The notes under the pieces: generated by a model
What the model was told of the DNA's origin: nothing
Database searches by the model: none
The model's input: the letters and a program-made list of their open reading frames with translations, nothing else
Shown: positions 28,070-36,787 of the stretch, in pieces
Numbering within the stretch: position 1 is the first letter of the stretch
How the letters are laid out: each line of letters begins with the position of its first letter
Assembly (NCBI GenBank): GCA_029250945.1
Contig: JAQXEG010000044.1
Location: 1 to 64,000, forward strand
Source: Yoonia sp.
GTDB taxonomy: Bacteria; Pseudomonadota; Alphaproteobacteria; Rhodobacterales; Rhodobacteraceae
Direction: 5' to 3'
Length of the DNA: 64,000 bases
Position numbers and translations under genes: made by a program

Positions 28070-29068
28070 ATGACACGGCCAATTCGGATTGTGATCAACG
28101 GCTTTGGCCGGATCGGACGCACCGTTCTGCGGCAGCTTTTGTCCGATCCAACCCATGCAGATATTCAGATTGTGGGCATCAATGATATCGCCCCGCTTGA
28201 AACCTGTGCGTATCTGTTCCGCTATGACAGTGTCTATGGCACCTACCCCGATCCGATTGCGGTTGGCGACGGCACATTGACCGTCGGGGATCGCGTCCTG
28301 CCGTTCTGGAACCAGCCCGATCTTGCCGCCTGCGATCTAAGTGGCGTTGACGTTGTCATGGAATGCACAGGCCGTGCGAAAACGCGGCCCATCGCCACCG
28401 CCGGATTGGATGCGGGCGCGCGCGCTGTCCTGATCTCCGGCCCATCAGAGGCTGCGGATATGACCGTCGTGATGGGGGCCAATGATGATGCCATCGGGGA
28501 TCACCGGATCGTTTCCAACGCGTCGTGCACGACCAATGCGATTGCTCCATTGATGCAAACGCTTGATGCGACGCTGGGTGTGAACAGCGCACATATCACC
28601 ACGATCCATTGCTATACCGGCAGCCAGCCCACGGTGGATATCCCCGGCCCCAATCTGGAACGTAGCCGCGCCGCTGCCGTGTCCATGATCCCCACCACGA
28701 CCAGCGCGGCCGGACAAATGACCAAGGTTCTGCCCGACATGAAAGATCGGCTTAGTATCTCTGCTGTGCGCGTACCAGCCATTTCCGTGTCCGGCATTGA
28801 TGCAGTTGTGCAGCTGCGCAACCCGCCCAGGGACGGGATGATCACATACCTGCGCAACACATTCGCCGCGTCCAAATTGGTCGGCCTTGTCGATGATCCG
28901 GTGGTGTCCACTGACATGCGGGCGCGGTCGGAATCGCTTGTCATCGGGACGCGTGAGACGATGATGGTCGGCACCCGTCAGCTGCGCCTGTTTGGCTGGT
29001 ACGACAACGAATGGGGCTTTTCCGCCCGCATGATCGACATGGCCCGCAAATTGGCGGCCCGGGGTTAA
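28070..29068 (+). CDS. Glyceraldehyde-3-phosphate dehydrogenase-type enzyme
   Basis: A 332-residue phosphorylating aldehyde dehydrogenase. RIVINGFGRIGRTVLRQL binds NAD, SNASCTTNAIAP holds the catalytic Cys, HCYTGSQPTVD holds the catalytic His, and WYDNEWGFSARMIDMA is the C-terminal signature. GAPDH and erythrose-4-phosphate dehydrogenase share these, and the sequence does not clearly separate them. It sits inside the purine-catabolic cluster, between allE and the convergent allA, whose stop it shares through TTAA (29065-29068). It may be an alternative GAPDH rather than the glycolytic one. Confidence 0.88.
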   Translation: MTRPIRIVINGFGRIGRTVLRQLLSDPTHADIQIVGINDIAPLETCAYLFRYDSVYGTYPDPIAVGDGTLTVGDRVLPFWNQPDLAACDLSGVDVVMECTGRAKTRPIATAGLDAGARAVLISGPSEAADMTVVMGANDDAIGDHRIVSNASCTTNAIAPLMQTLDATLGVNSAHITTIHCYTGSQPTVDIPGPNLERSRAAAVSMIPTTTSAAGQMTKVLPDMKDRLSISAVRVPAISVSGIDAVVQLRNPPRDGMITYLRNTFAASKLVGLVDDPVVSTDMRARSESLVIGTRETMMVGTRQLRLFGWYDNEWGFSARMIDMARKLAARG

Positions 29069-29547
29069 CCCGACGTGATCAGATAGGGTGTGTCGAACCA
29101 GTGTTCTTGCAGGTTCGGACCATCGCCAATGCGGTCCACCACAGCAAATAGACCCGGCGCATGCAGCGGTGTAAGCACCCCGTGCCACGTGTTGCGATGA
29201 TAATTCACGCCCTGCCCCGCGCTGGTGATAAACCCAATCGGCTGTCCCGGCTGACCGCCATCATCGGGGGCGACCACCACAACGAACGGATCCAACGACA
29301 TGGGCAGGAATGCTTGGCTGCCGTCAGGATGCCGTTCCATCATATCCAGAGTAATCGGCACGGCCCGCGGCGTGGCATTGAACAGGCTAATGCCCGCCCG
29401 CCCATCCGCAAAATCCATGTTCGCACGGTCATGGAAACGACCACACATGCCCTGATTAATGATCTTATCCGGCGTGCCGCTGATATCCAGAACATCCCCG
29501 AAAGGCGCAAAGGCGTCAGTAGTCAGTGGTTGCAAAATGATATTCAT
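29065..29547 (-). CDS. allA: Ureidoglycolate lyase
   Basis: Splits (S)-ureidoglycolate to glyoxylate and urea, the last step of allantoin breakdown. The 160-residue length is normal. Family landmarks are LTTDAFAPFGDVLD at the N-terminus, RAGISLFNATPRA, MERHPDGSQAFLPM and the cupin-like GQGVNYHRNTWHGVL. Its start overlaps the stop of the PuuE-UraD fusion gene by ATGA, so both are made from one message. Confidence 0.93.
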   Translation of the reverse strand: MNIILQPLTTDAFAPFGDVLDISGTPDKIINQGMCGRFHDRANMDFADGRAGISLFNATPRAVPITLDMMERHPDGSQAFLPMSLDPFVVVVAPDDGGQPGQPIGFITSAGQGVNYHRNTWHGVLTPLHAPGLFAVVDRIGDGPNLQEHWFDTPYLITSG

Positions 29548-30962
29548 GCGCCAAACTTTTCGATCAGACGCAGCTCTGCGATCCGCTCAACCTGACGGCA
29601 GGCTTCTGCAAATTCGGTGGCGCGGTCATTGTCGATCCGGCTGTGGAATGCCGCAAGGATCGACGCCTTATCGTTATCCTTCACCGCGATGATGAATGGA
29701 AAACCGTGGCGCGCCACATAATCTGCGTTTAGCTTTTGGAACGTCGCACGTTCGGCGTCAGTCAGCAGGTCAAGCCCAGCGCCCGCTTGTTCAGATGTGC
29801 TTTCAGCGGTTAATTTACCCGCTGCGGCCAGCTTACCTGCCAGATCAGGGTGGGCGTTCAAGACGCCAAGGCGTTGGTCGTCTGTCGCGCTCCGAAATAC
29901 GCGGACAAGGGCGCTGTGCACACCAATAGCCGTATCATGGGTTGGCCCCAATTCCAGATCATGCGCCCCTTCGGCAATCCAAGGGCTGTGTTCAAAAATA
30001 CCGCCAAATTCCGCGACAAACGCATCCCGCTGCACCGCCGATGGGCGCGGGGTGTTCACAGGCGGATGAGTCTTGGCCCAATGATCGGCAATCTGTTCGC
30101 GGGTGGCAAACCAGACACCAGCATGGGCACTGAAATGGGCGATTGCGCGGCGCAGCGCAGCAGCACGTCCCGGACGACCCGCAATCCGGCAATGTAGCCC
30201 GATCGATAGGATTTTTGGCATACCCGCCTCACCCTCTTCGTACAGATAGTCAAAGCTGTCCTTCAGATAGCTTTCGAACTGGTCCCCATTGGTAAAGCCC
30301 GCCTGAATACCGAACCGCATGTCGTTGCAATCCATTGTATAGGGCACGATCAGCTGGTCATTGGACCCGAACCGCATCCAATACGGCAGATCATCCGCAT
30401 AGCTATCGGCGACATAGGCAAATTGCCCTGTCTCGGCGGCAAGGCGCACCGTGTTGTTGGAACACCGGCCCGTGTACCAACCGCGCGGGGCGGTGCCTGT
30501 CACTTCGGTATGCAGACGAATGGCTTGAGCGATCTGGGCGCGCTCAACGTCCTCGGGCATATCTTTGTGTTCAACCCATTTGAGCCCATGGCTCGCGATT
30601 TCCCAATTTGCGGCTTTCATCGCGGCGACCTGTTCAGGCGCGCGGGCAAGCGCGGTGGCCACGCCGTAAACGGTGATCGGCAGATCAGACAGCATCCGGT
30701 GAATACGCCAGAAACCTGCCCGTGATCCGTATTCGTACAACGATTCCATGTTCCAGTGACGCATTCCCGGCCATGGCTGGGCGCCAGTGATTTCAGACAA
30801 AAACGCCTCGGATGCGGGATCACCGTGCAGGACGTTATTCTCGCCGCCCTCTTCGTAGTTCAGCACAATCTGCACTGCGATTTTCGCGCCATTGGGCCAA
30901 GTTGCAGCGGGCGGGTTGGGTCCATGTCCGGTCATATCACGTGGGTAGCGGTTCACTTGCAT
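29544..30962 (-). CDS. Fused allantoinase PuuE and OHCU decarboxylase UraD
   Basis: A 472-residue two-domain protein. Residues 1 to about 305 are the polysaccharide-deacetylase-fold allantoinase PuuE (RYPRDMTGHGPNPP, QIVLNYEEGGENNVLHGDP, GWYTGRCSNNTVRL, IGLHCRIAGRPGR), which opens allantoin to allantoate. The last 160 residues are UraD (FVAEFGGIFEHSPWIAEGA, LNAHPDLAGKLA, LNADYVARHGFPFIIAVK), which decarboxylates OHCU to (S)-allantoin. The second of two tandem ATGs (30962) is chosen, just after AAAAGG; the frame runs on to 31067 but without family similarity. Joining consecutive steps in one chain is known in several proteobacteria. Confidence 0.92.
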   Translation of the reverse strand: MQVNRYPRDMTGHGPNPPAATWPNGAKIAVQIVLNYEEGGENNVLHGDPASEAFLSEITGAQPWPGMRHWNMESLYEYGSRAGFWRIHRMLSDLPITVYGVATALARAPEQVAAMKAANWEIASHGLKWVEHKDMPEDVERAQIAQAIRLHTEVTGTAPRGWYTGRCSNNTVRLAAETGQFAYVADSYADDLPYWMRFGSNDQLIVPYTMDCNDMRFGIQAGFTNGDQFESYLKDSFDYLYEEGEAGMPKILSIGLHCRIAGRPGRAAALRRAIAHFSAHAGVWFATREQIADHWAKTHPPVNTPRPSAVQRDAFVAEFGGIFEHSPWIAEGAHDLELGPTHDTAIGVHSALVRVFRSATDDQRLGVLNAHPDLAGKLAAAGKLTAESTSEQAGAGLDLLTDAERATFQKLNADYVARHGFPFIIAVKDNDKASILAAFHSRIDNDRATEFAEACRQVERIAELRLIEKFGA

Positions 30963-31110
30963 CATCCTTTTGCGACGTTGGGCCGTCTGTAATCCAAAAC
31001 AATCTAGGCGTTTTTCAAATAAAATGCGAAGGAGCATTTCGCCCCCCAACTTTGGCAATCGCCACATGGGGTTCTATACCCAATGACAGATACAAACATA
31101 GGGGATTGTG

Positions 31111-31464
31111 ATGACTGGATTTTTGACGACACATGTGCTGGATACTGCGCGGGGCTGCCCTGCTGAGGGGCTTAAGATTGATCTATACCGCCATGACGAT
31201 GACGGGCGCACGCATCTGAAAACCCTTGTGACAAATGACGACGGGCGCACGGATGAACAAATCTTGCCCGCGGGTGAATTCGCAATTGGCACCTATGAAT
31301 TGGTGTTTCACGCGGGTGCCTATCTAGATGCGATCGGCACCCGCGCCGAAGATCCGCGGTTCCTTGATATCGTGCCGATCCGCTTTGGCATGTCCGAGGC
31401 GAGCCACTATCACGTGCCGCTTCTTTTGTCGCCATTTGGGTATTCGACGTATCGCGGAAGCTAG
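31111..31464 (+). CDS. uraH: 5-hydroxyisourate hydrolase (transthyretin-like)
   Basis: Hydrolyses 5-hydroxyisourate, the urate oxidation product, to OHCU. The 117 residues contain the diagnostic N-terminal LTTHVLDTARGCPAEGL, the His of SHYHVPLLLSPFGYSTY, and the C-terminal YRGS tetrapeptide that marks true HIU hydrolases apart from transthyretin. Initiation is at ATG 31111 after AGGGGA; a GTG directly before it is also possible. The stop is in a CTAG shared with the convergent LysR gene. Confidence 0.95.
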   Translation: MTGFLTTHVLDTARGCPAEGLKIDLYRHDDDGRTHLKTLVTNDDGRTDEQILPAGEFAIGTYELVFHAGAYLDAIGTRAEDPRFLDIVPIRFGMSEASHYHVPLLLSPFGYSTYRGS

Positions 31465-32375
31465 CCCGCGTTGTCGTGTACCGCGTCGCTAATGCGGGCG
31501 ATGACGTAATCCATGAACAGGCGTGTTTTGGGGTCCTGCCGTTTGCGGTGGGTAAAAAGGCACGCCATCTGGACCGGCTCTGGCGGGGTTTGCGTGGCAA
31601 CAGGGACCAACCGCCCGCTACGAAAATGCTCTGACACTTCAAAGATGGGTTTGAGCGCGATGCCGTGCCCGCCCAACGCCCAATCCGTCAACACATCCCC
31701 ATCATCGGATTCGTAACGGCCCGCAACGCGGAACCGTTTAGGGCCCGCATCTGTCATCAATCGCCACTGGAATTCCGTCGCGCCTGGATAGCGCAGGTTC
31801 AGACATTCATGATTATCCGCCAAAAGCGCGTCACCCGACACGGGGTTCCCATGCTGCGCGATATAGTCAGGCGATGCACATAGCACACGGTCCACATCCG
31901 CGATCTTGCGGATACGCAAATTGCTGTCCTCTGGCTGGCCAAGAAAGAACGCAAGATCAAGCCCCTCGGTCGTCAGGTCCACCTTGCGATCGGTTAGACG
32001 CAGGCGCACGTTCACCTCTGGATAGCTTTCCAAAAACCCCGGCACCTGTGGCGCGATCAGGCGCCGCCCCACACCCAAAGGGGCCGCGACATAAAGCGAC
32101 CCTTTGGGGTTTTCGGTGATGTTCACCACCTGCGCCTCGGCGTTTTCGACCGAAGACAGAATCTCACAGGCCCCTGCATAAAACGCCTTGCCCTGTTCGG
32201 TGGCCGTCAGGCTGCGCGTAGTACGCTGGAACAGGCGCACACTCAGATGCATTTCTAACTGTGAAATCCTCGACGATGTCACCGCTGGCGAAATGCGCAA
32301 ATCGCGCCCTGCCGCAGACATGCTACCCAGTTCATAGACGCGGACAAAAGTGCGGATGTTATCGAGGTATGACAT
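31461..32375 (-). CDS. LysR-family transcriptional regulator of the purine cluster
   Basis: A 304-residue LTTR. The winged HTH is at residues 1-65 (MSYLDNIRTFVRVYELGSM, AGRDLRISPAVTSSRISQLE) and the effector-binding domain follows from about residue 90. It is of the one-regulator-per-neighbour type: divergent from puuD with a 101-base gap, the usual place for LTTR operators. Control of puuD is thus likely; the inducer may be a purine-derived metabolite. A longer reading from 32450 has no support. Confidence 0.9.
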   Translation of the reverse strand: MSYLDNIRTFVRVYELGSMSAAGRDLRISPAVTSSRISQLEMHLSVRLFQRTTRSLTATEQGKAFYAGACEILSSVENAEAQVVNITENPKGSLYVAAPLGVGRRLIAPQVPGFLESYPEVNVRLRLTDRKVDLTTEGLDLAFFLGQPEDSNLRIRKIADVDRVLCASPDYIAQHGNPVSGDALLADNHECLNLRYPGATEFQWRLMTDAGPKRFRVAGRYESDDGDVLTDWALGGHGIALKPIFEVSEHFRSGRLVPVATQTPPEPVQMACLFTHRKRQDPKTRLFMDYVIARISDAVHDNAG

Positions 32376-32476
32376 TCTATTGGTTTTTTTGATGCTGTTT
32401 GATAATTTCAGGCGATAGCAGAATAATGGGCAAGCGCCTAGTCTGCGCACAGCTTACAGCCAAAAGGGGACCGGCT

Positions 32477-33709
32477 ATGTATGATCTCGCTATTGTTTGG
32501 GATTGGATCGCATTTTCGGTGCGCTGGTTGCACGTGATCACGGCAATGGCCTGGATCGGTGCGTCGTTCTTTTTCATCGCGCTGGATCTAGGGCTGAAAA
32601 AGGCGCCGAACATGCCCGTGGGTGCCCATGGCGAAGAATGGCAGGTCCACGGCGGCGGGTTTTACCACATTCAAAAATACCTTGTGGCGCCCGAAAACAT
32701 GCCCGAGCATCTGATCTGGCACAAATGGCAAAGCTATATCACGTGGGTGTCAGGCGCCGCCCTATTAATGATCGTCTATTGGGTCGGTGGAGAGTTGTTC
32801 CTGCTCGATCCGACCAAGGCGGATTTGACCCTGACCCAAGGCATCCTGATCTCTGGCGGGTCGCTGACGATCGGATGGCTGATTTACGACCAGATGTGCA
32901 AACGCGGGCTTAAGGATTATCCGACACTTTTGATGGTGCTTTTGTTCGCGCTGCTGGTCGCGATGTCGTGGGGCTACAACCAGATTTTCACCGGACGCGC
33001 CGCGCTTTTGCATTTGGGCGCATTCACCGCGACGATCATGACAGCCAATGTGTTTTTTATCATCATGCCCAACCAGAGGATCGTTGTTGCCGACCTCAAG
33101 GCGGGGCGCACACCCGATGCCAAATACGGCAAGATTGCTAAGCTGCGGTCGACCCATAACAACTATCTCACGTTGCCCGTCGTGTTCCTCATGTTATCGA
33201 ACCACTACCCGTTGGCATTTGGGACAGAATACGCATGGCTGATCGCATCACTGATCTTCCTGACCGGCGTTACGATCCGGCATTTCTTCAACACGATGCA
33301 CGCCACGGGGTCAGGCCCGCATTGGACATGGGGCGTGACGGTCATTTTGATGATTGTGATCGCGTGGCTTTCGACCGCCGGCGGCTACGACACATACGAG
33401 GAATCGATGGCCCGTGAACTTACCCCGTATGAGGCGAAATTCGCCGCCGCCGCAGGGTTTGACGAGGCGTATAATACCGTTGTTGGGAACTGTTCCATGT
33501 GCCATGCACGCGAACCGGTTTGGGGTAATATGCAATGGGCGCCCAAGGGTGTTTTCCTTGAAACCCCGGCGGATGTGGCGCGTCACGCTAGCCAGATTTA
33601 TCTGCAAGCTGGCGTCAGCCACGCCATGCCCCCACCCAACGCGATCCAGATGGATCAGGCCGCCCGCATGGCGCTGATCACATGGGTGCGCAACGCCCGC
33701 GGATCATAA
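32477..33709 (+). CDS. puuD: Urate hydroxylase PuuD (membrane, C-terminal cytochrome c)
   Basis: Integral-membrane urate oxidase that converts urate to 5-hydroxyisourate and passes electrons to its own cytochrome domain rather than to oxygen. The 410 residues start at ATG 32477, seven bases after AAAAGGGGA. About eight helices fill residues 10-300 (WLHVITAMAWIGASFFFIAL first), with conserved His-rich stretches such as FYHIQKYLVAPENMPEHLIW. A C-terminal haem site CSMCH is at 339-343 with an axial Met probably in SHAMPPPNAIQM. It is divergent from the LysR regulator. Confidence 0.94.
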   Translation: MYDLAIVWDWIAFSVRWLHVITAMAWIGASFFFIALDLGLKKAPNMPVGAHGEEWQVHGGGFYHIQKYLVAPENMPEHLIWHKWQSYITWVSGAALLMIVYWVGGELFLLDPTKADLTLTQGILISGGSLTIGWLIYDQMCKRGLKDYPTLLMVLLFALLVAMSWGYNQIFTGRAALLHLGAFTATIMTANVFFIIMPNQRIVVADLKAGRTPDAKYGKIAKLRSTHNNYLTLPVVFLMLSNHYPLAFGTEYAWLIASLIFLTGVTIRHFFNTMHATGSGPHWTWGVTVILMIVIAWLSTAGGYDTYEESMARELTPYEAKFAAAAGFDEAYNTVVGNCSMCHAREPVWGNMQWAPKGVFLETPADVARHASQIYLQAGVSHAMPPPNAIQMDQAARMALITWVRNARGS

Positions 33710-33853
33710 GAACCCAACTGCGCCTACGGTTGTAGAGGTACGCCGCTTTGACGTCGGTCTTCGGTTTATGCCATTAGTTTTTAACTTTGGGATATGTAGA
33801 AGCTCTGAGCAGCCCCACTTGAGTGGTCCATATTGAAAGTTAGTGCATGATCG

Positions 33854-34110
33854 GTCAACGATGGCCGTATTGAACGGCTCTGGCGCCACAAGGAGATTAA
33901 GGTTCCACAGAAGCAACAGAAGAGGAGCCGGCTCTGGCTAAATGGCGGATCGTTTTCCCGGACAAAGTCGACTTCATTGCTCGGACTCTGAGGAACTCAA
34001 TGCCAGCCATGAGAACTAGGACTTCTTAAATCAAACCTGTCAGCCCTAAGGACGATGACCGCTTTGAAAGCTTTAATGGTTAGCCCAGATCAAAAAGGCT
34101 CAACAGTGAC
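33854..34110 (+). mobile_element. Decayed IS3-family transposase (orfB) remnant
   Basis: Translation from 33854 reads VNDGRIERLWRHKEIKVPQ and then RLWLNGGS, matching the N-terminal part of IS3-family OrfB (VERIWRREGLKVPQKQPKRGRLWLNDGS). The frame breaks at TGA 33989-33991. A second piece at 34066-34110 reads ESFNG-stop-PRSKRLNSD, matching the C-terminal ESFNGKLRDELLN region. Most of the DDE core between them is missing, so the element is dead. No terminal inverted repeats were found. The rest of 33710-34284 holds no gene I can support. Confidence 0.7.
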
Positions 34111-34284
34111 AACTCCTAAAGCCTACACAAACCGCCGATCAGCGCCAAAAACGGAGTAAATCTAAAAGTAAGAGGCATACATTGGATCTGTTTATCGCCC
34201 AGACTTACCATTGGCTCCGATGTCAGACCTCATAATACACTAAAGATCAACTTGGACCAGTCAGATGAGCTTCCCAGTCACAAG

Positions 34285-34707
34285 TTAATTCACCCTGCAC
34301 TGAGGACAAAATTTATTAGACTTCATTCTAGTCAATTGGCGGGGCGTTGCTTCCCACTCGTGGCTAGGGTCATCCAAACAACGCCACCATCGCATTTTAG
34401 TTGACCCGGGCACTACTGATCTGGGGTTACTCTCGCCATTCGCTGTGGGGTGCCAAAGCGCTGCAACTTCAGGTCGCTTTGTCTGCAAACAGTTGTCAGG
34501 AGACGCCGCTTGTCCTGAACAAAAGCAACAACCTCGTTTTGAGATAGCTCTTTTTTCAATTGCTGCTTCCCAAACATGGTTTTTGTTAACCTTGCATTGC
34601 CACCATACTCTTTCCTTTGAGCCTCGTGTAAACAAATATGGAGTACGGCCTCCGTTTTTAGTAGGGTGCCATTCAGTTGCTGTCCGTGGGCAATGATATG
34701 GCCCCAT
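34285..34707 (-). CDS. Two-repeat zinc-ribbon (DUF4379-type) protein
   Basis: A 140-residue protein made of two similar units: TEWHPTKNGGRTPYLFTRGS...WWQC...HVWEAAI...CCFCSG, then ALWHPTANGESNPRSVVPGS...WWRC...HEWEATP...CPQC. Each unit carries a W-H-P start, a W-W-x-C knuckle, an H-x-W-E-A strand and a C-x2-C pair, the pattern of the probable zinc-ribbon family PF14311. Such repeats occur in mobile elements and beside nucleases; the function is unknown. Base composition is AT-richer than the surroundings, consistent with transfer. No ribosome site is obvious. Confidence 0.65.
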   Translation of the reverse strand: MGPYHCPRTATEWHPTKNGGRTPYLFTRGSKERVWWQCKVNKNHVWEAAIEKRAISKRGCCFCSGQAASPDNCLQTKRPEVAALWHPTANGESNPRSVVPGSTKMRWWRCLDDPSHEWEATPRQLTRMKSNKFCPQCRVN

Positions 34708-34904
34708 AAGCCTTAACGTCAGACAGCTTTGGTGTTGCCAAGTAAAAATCGTTTGCTATCATTTCATTACAGACTTCAGGTTTGCTGCAATGGATGCAGG
34801 ACTGGGAAAGCGATGTTTCCGTTGCGGTTTCCGTTGCGCTCAGCAAGGCGAATGCAATCAAGCCACGCCTCCTTTGGGCCCAACGAAATGGTAGATATAA
34901 AATT

Positions 34905-36083
34905 ATGCTTAATATTAGATTTCTTGCATGCGTTGTGCTGTGTTCAGTAGCGACCATAGCGGCTGCAGGCCCATCCTTTGATTGTTCTAAAGCATCTCTA
35001 CCAGACGAATTTGCGATATGCGCAAGCCAAGAACTTTCCGAACTCGATAATGTAATAGCAGCGGGCTATGCATTTTTACGAGCGTCGACTGGAAACGACA
35101 ACGCAAGGCAAGTCGGCTTGCCACTGCTTCGCATGCGGCAAGCATGTCAAGGCAATGCTCCATGCATCCGGGATAGGCAAATCGACGCAATTAAGGCGTA
35201 TCAACAAGCAGGGGCACCCATATCATTGCCTGCTTGGGCTATTCCCAGTCCCCAAACTTCCCAACCCACAATCGTTCAAAATGTAACAAATGTGACAGTT
35301 CAGAATTCAATTACAACTCTGCAGGCTGACTTAGATGCGAAAGCTACCAGTGCAGCTGTTCTTATGGAGCTTATCAACCAGCAACGCACTCTCAGTGAAT
35401 CTGGAAGTGATATAAGTTTATTCGCCCTTACTGTGCTTGAGCAGCTCGGCGGTGAACTTAATGAAGCTATTCAAGATTTGCAGGCTGAAGCCCAAAGCCA
35501 GTATGGCACTCCAGTACGCCCGAATAATGGCAATAATGATCTTTCAGCTCGTGAGCGCTCTAAGAACTTTCCTCCAGTGCCTTATTATGTTGCAGGCCAA
35601 GAGGGTAATGGAGAGTTTTGGCTCGAACCGCTCGTCAAAGATACAGGCGAACTCGTTTACAGACTCAACTTCATCGACCCAGAAGAGCAAAACGAAAGAA
35701 TTACGTCTAATTTTGAACTCAGCTTAAATGAACTATCCCAGATAAGAACGGCGCTCGACACTGTTTATGAATGGTCAGAAACAGCCCAAAGCAACAGAAT
35801 CCGTCGTAGGTATGAAAAAACGGCAGTATGTTTCCCCGCAGTTCAATGTGAGCAAAAGGTTCAAGGTAACACATCGACCCAGGTGGACTTTTTGATCTAT
35901 GAGGACGGAGCGACTGGTGCTCGTATTATAAGAAACAAAGGGGCTTTCGTTGAGCCTTACAATATGTCCATCGAATCCGTTGCTTTGCTTGCTGCTTACT
36001 TAGACTATGTTGCTGCCGCCGCTGAGGCAGAATTTAATGCGGGTACAGCAACTGAAGAAAGTCTTGATGCTCTTTTTGAGTAA
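34905..36083 (+). CDS. Secreted protein with LprI-like N-terminal domain
   Basis: A 392-residue exported protein. The ATG at 34905 gives a clear signal peptide (FLACVVLCSVATIAAA-GPS); an earlier in-frame start at 34782 would bury it. Residues 23-105 (FDCSKASLPDEFAICAS, LSELDNVIAAGYAFL, RQACQGNAPCIRDRQIDAI) carry the paired-Cys pattern of the LprI/PF07007 domain, in which mycobacterial LprI inhibits lysozyme. A coiled-coil-like stretch follows at about 120-200 (QNSITTLQADLDAK, LFALTVLEQLGGELNEAIQDL), then a beta-rich C-terminal half with a CFPAVQC pair. The rest matches nothing I know. Composition is AT-rich, so it is probably part of the tRNA-Arg island. Confidence 0.6.
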   Translation: MLNIRFLACVVLCSVATIAAAGPSFDCSKASLPDEFAICASQELSELDNVIAAGYAFLRASTGNDNARQVGLPLLRMRQACQGNAPCIRDRQIDAIKAYQQAGAPISLPAWAIPSPQTSQPTIVQNVTNVTVQNSITTLQADLDAKATSAAVLMELINQQRTLSESGSDISLFALTVLEQLGGELNEAIQDLQAEAQSQYGTPVRPNNGNNDLSARERSKNFPPVPYYVAGQEGNGEFWLEPLVKDTGELVYRLNFIDPEEQNERITSNFELSLNELSQIRTALDTVYEWSETAQSNRIRRRYEKTAVCFPAVQCEQKVQGNTSTQVDFLIYEDGATGARIIRNKGAFVEPYNMSIESVALLAAYLDYVAAAAEAEFNAGTATEESLDALFE

Positions 36084-36158
36084 CTAAACTGTCTGCCGTC
36101 AGCACTCATGGGTCACCATTGTATTTACCTTTCTCCAGTCCCAGTACTGGTAGAAATC

Positions 36159-36575
36159 TTATGTCGAGATCCTGTCAAAGATCATCGAACCAAAGTAGTC
36201 GAGGGAATATAAACCGGCATATTCAACGGTCCGATTAGCCTTTGCTTTGTCATCGTAAGTGTTCAGCTTGGTCTGCTTCCATTCGTCGAAAACTTTCTTA
36301 CAGGTTCGACCGTCAAGGTTTCCGCCACTCTTCAAGTGAAATGCTATTTCTTCGTGAGTCTTGAACGCTTCTGATACTGCTTGGGATCTATCTTTGGTCC
36401 TCAATGATCGAACTCGAAACTTATAGTGTCCATCACACTCCAAGACTTTTAGCCGAACGTAATAATTCGATGCTCCGTCTCGTTTGTAGATGACGACTTG
36501 TCCGTCACCTCGAAGATCCTCGTAAGAATTATTGTCACTATTCGCCAAAGAACTTACCCAAGCCAACTTTTCCAA
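36159..36575 (-). pseudogene. Truncated tyrosine recombinase (integrase), N-terminal part only
   Basis: 138 codons from a TTG. DGQVVIYKRDGASNYYVRLK and the following RSLRTKDRSQAVSEAFKTHEEIAFHLKSG resemble the arm-binding N-terminus of phage/island integrases of roseobacters. CKKVFDEWKQTKLNTYDDKAK to LDYFGSMIFDRIS resembles the start of the SAM-like core-binding domain. It stops there: the catalytic domain with R-H-R-Y is absent. It reads away from tRNA-Arg(CCT), 127 bases from the tRNA 3' end, the normal position of a tRNA-targeting integrase. It is probably inactive. Confidence 0.7.
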
Positions 36576-36701
36576 AGCTTATCATAGATCGATGAGTGAC
36601 ATGACCAGATTTTGCAAATGGATTGTAAACTGGATTTTGATGGTTCTGGTCAAATTAGTTTACAACATATTGTTGTCACTACCCAGAAACAGCACAGTAT
36701 T

Positions 36702-36778
36702 TGGTGACCCCGACAGGATTCGAACCTGTAACCTGCCCCTTAGGAGGGGGCTGCTCTATCCAGTTGAGCCACGGGGCC
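36702..36778 (-). tRNA. tRNA-Arg (anticodon CCT)
   Basis: A 77-base cloverleaf on the minus strand. The acceptor arms GGCCCCG / CGGGGTC pair (one G-U), the D-arm is GCTCAACTGGATAGAGC, the anticodon stem GCCCC / GGGGC closes the loop CTCCTAA with anticodon CCT, and the T-loop is GGTTCGAATCC. The CCA end is encoded. A truncated integrase lies 3' of it, so this is the likely integration target. Confidence 0.97.
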
Positions 36779-36787
36779 GCTCGCTCC

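Noticed and set aside
33710-34284. Search for a left attachment site (copy of the tRNA-Arg 3' end)
   Set aside because: No second copy of the last 15 or so tRNA bases was found by eye in this stretch, so no att site is called.
34673-34957. 95-codon minus-strand frame between the zinc-ribbon and LprI-type genes
   Set aside because: It overlaps both neighbours, lacks a ribosome site and shows no domain; it could not be joined to the zinc-ribbon repeats by a simple frameshift.
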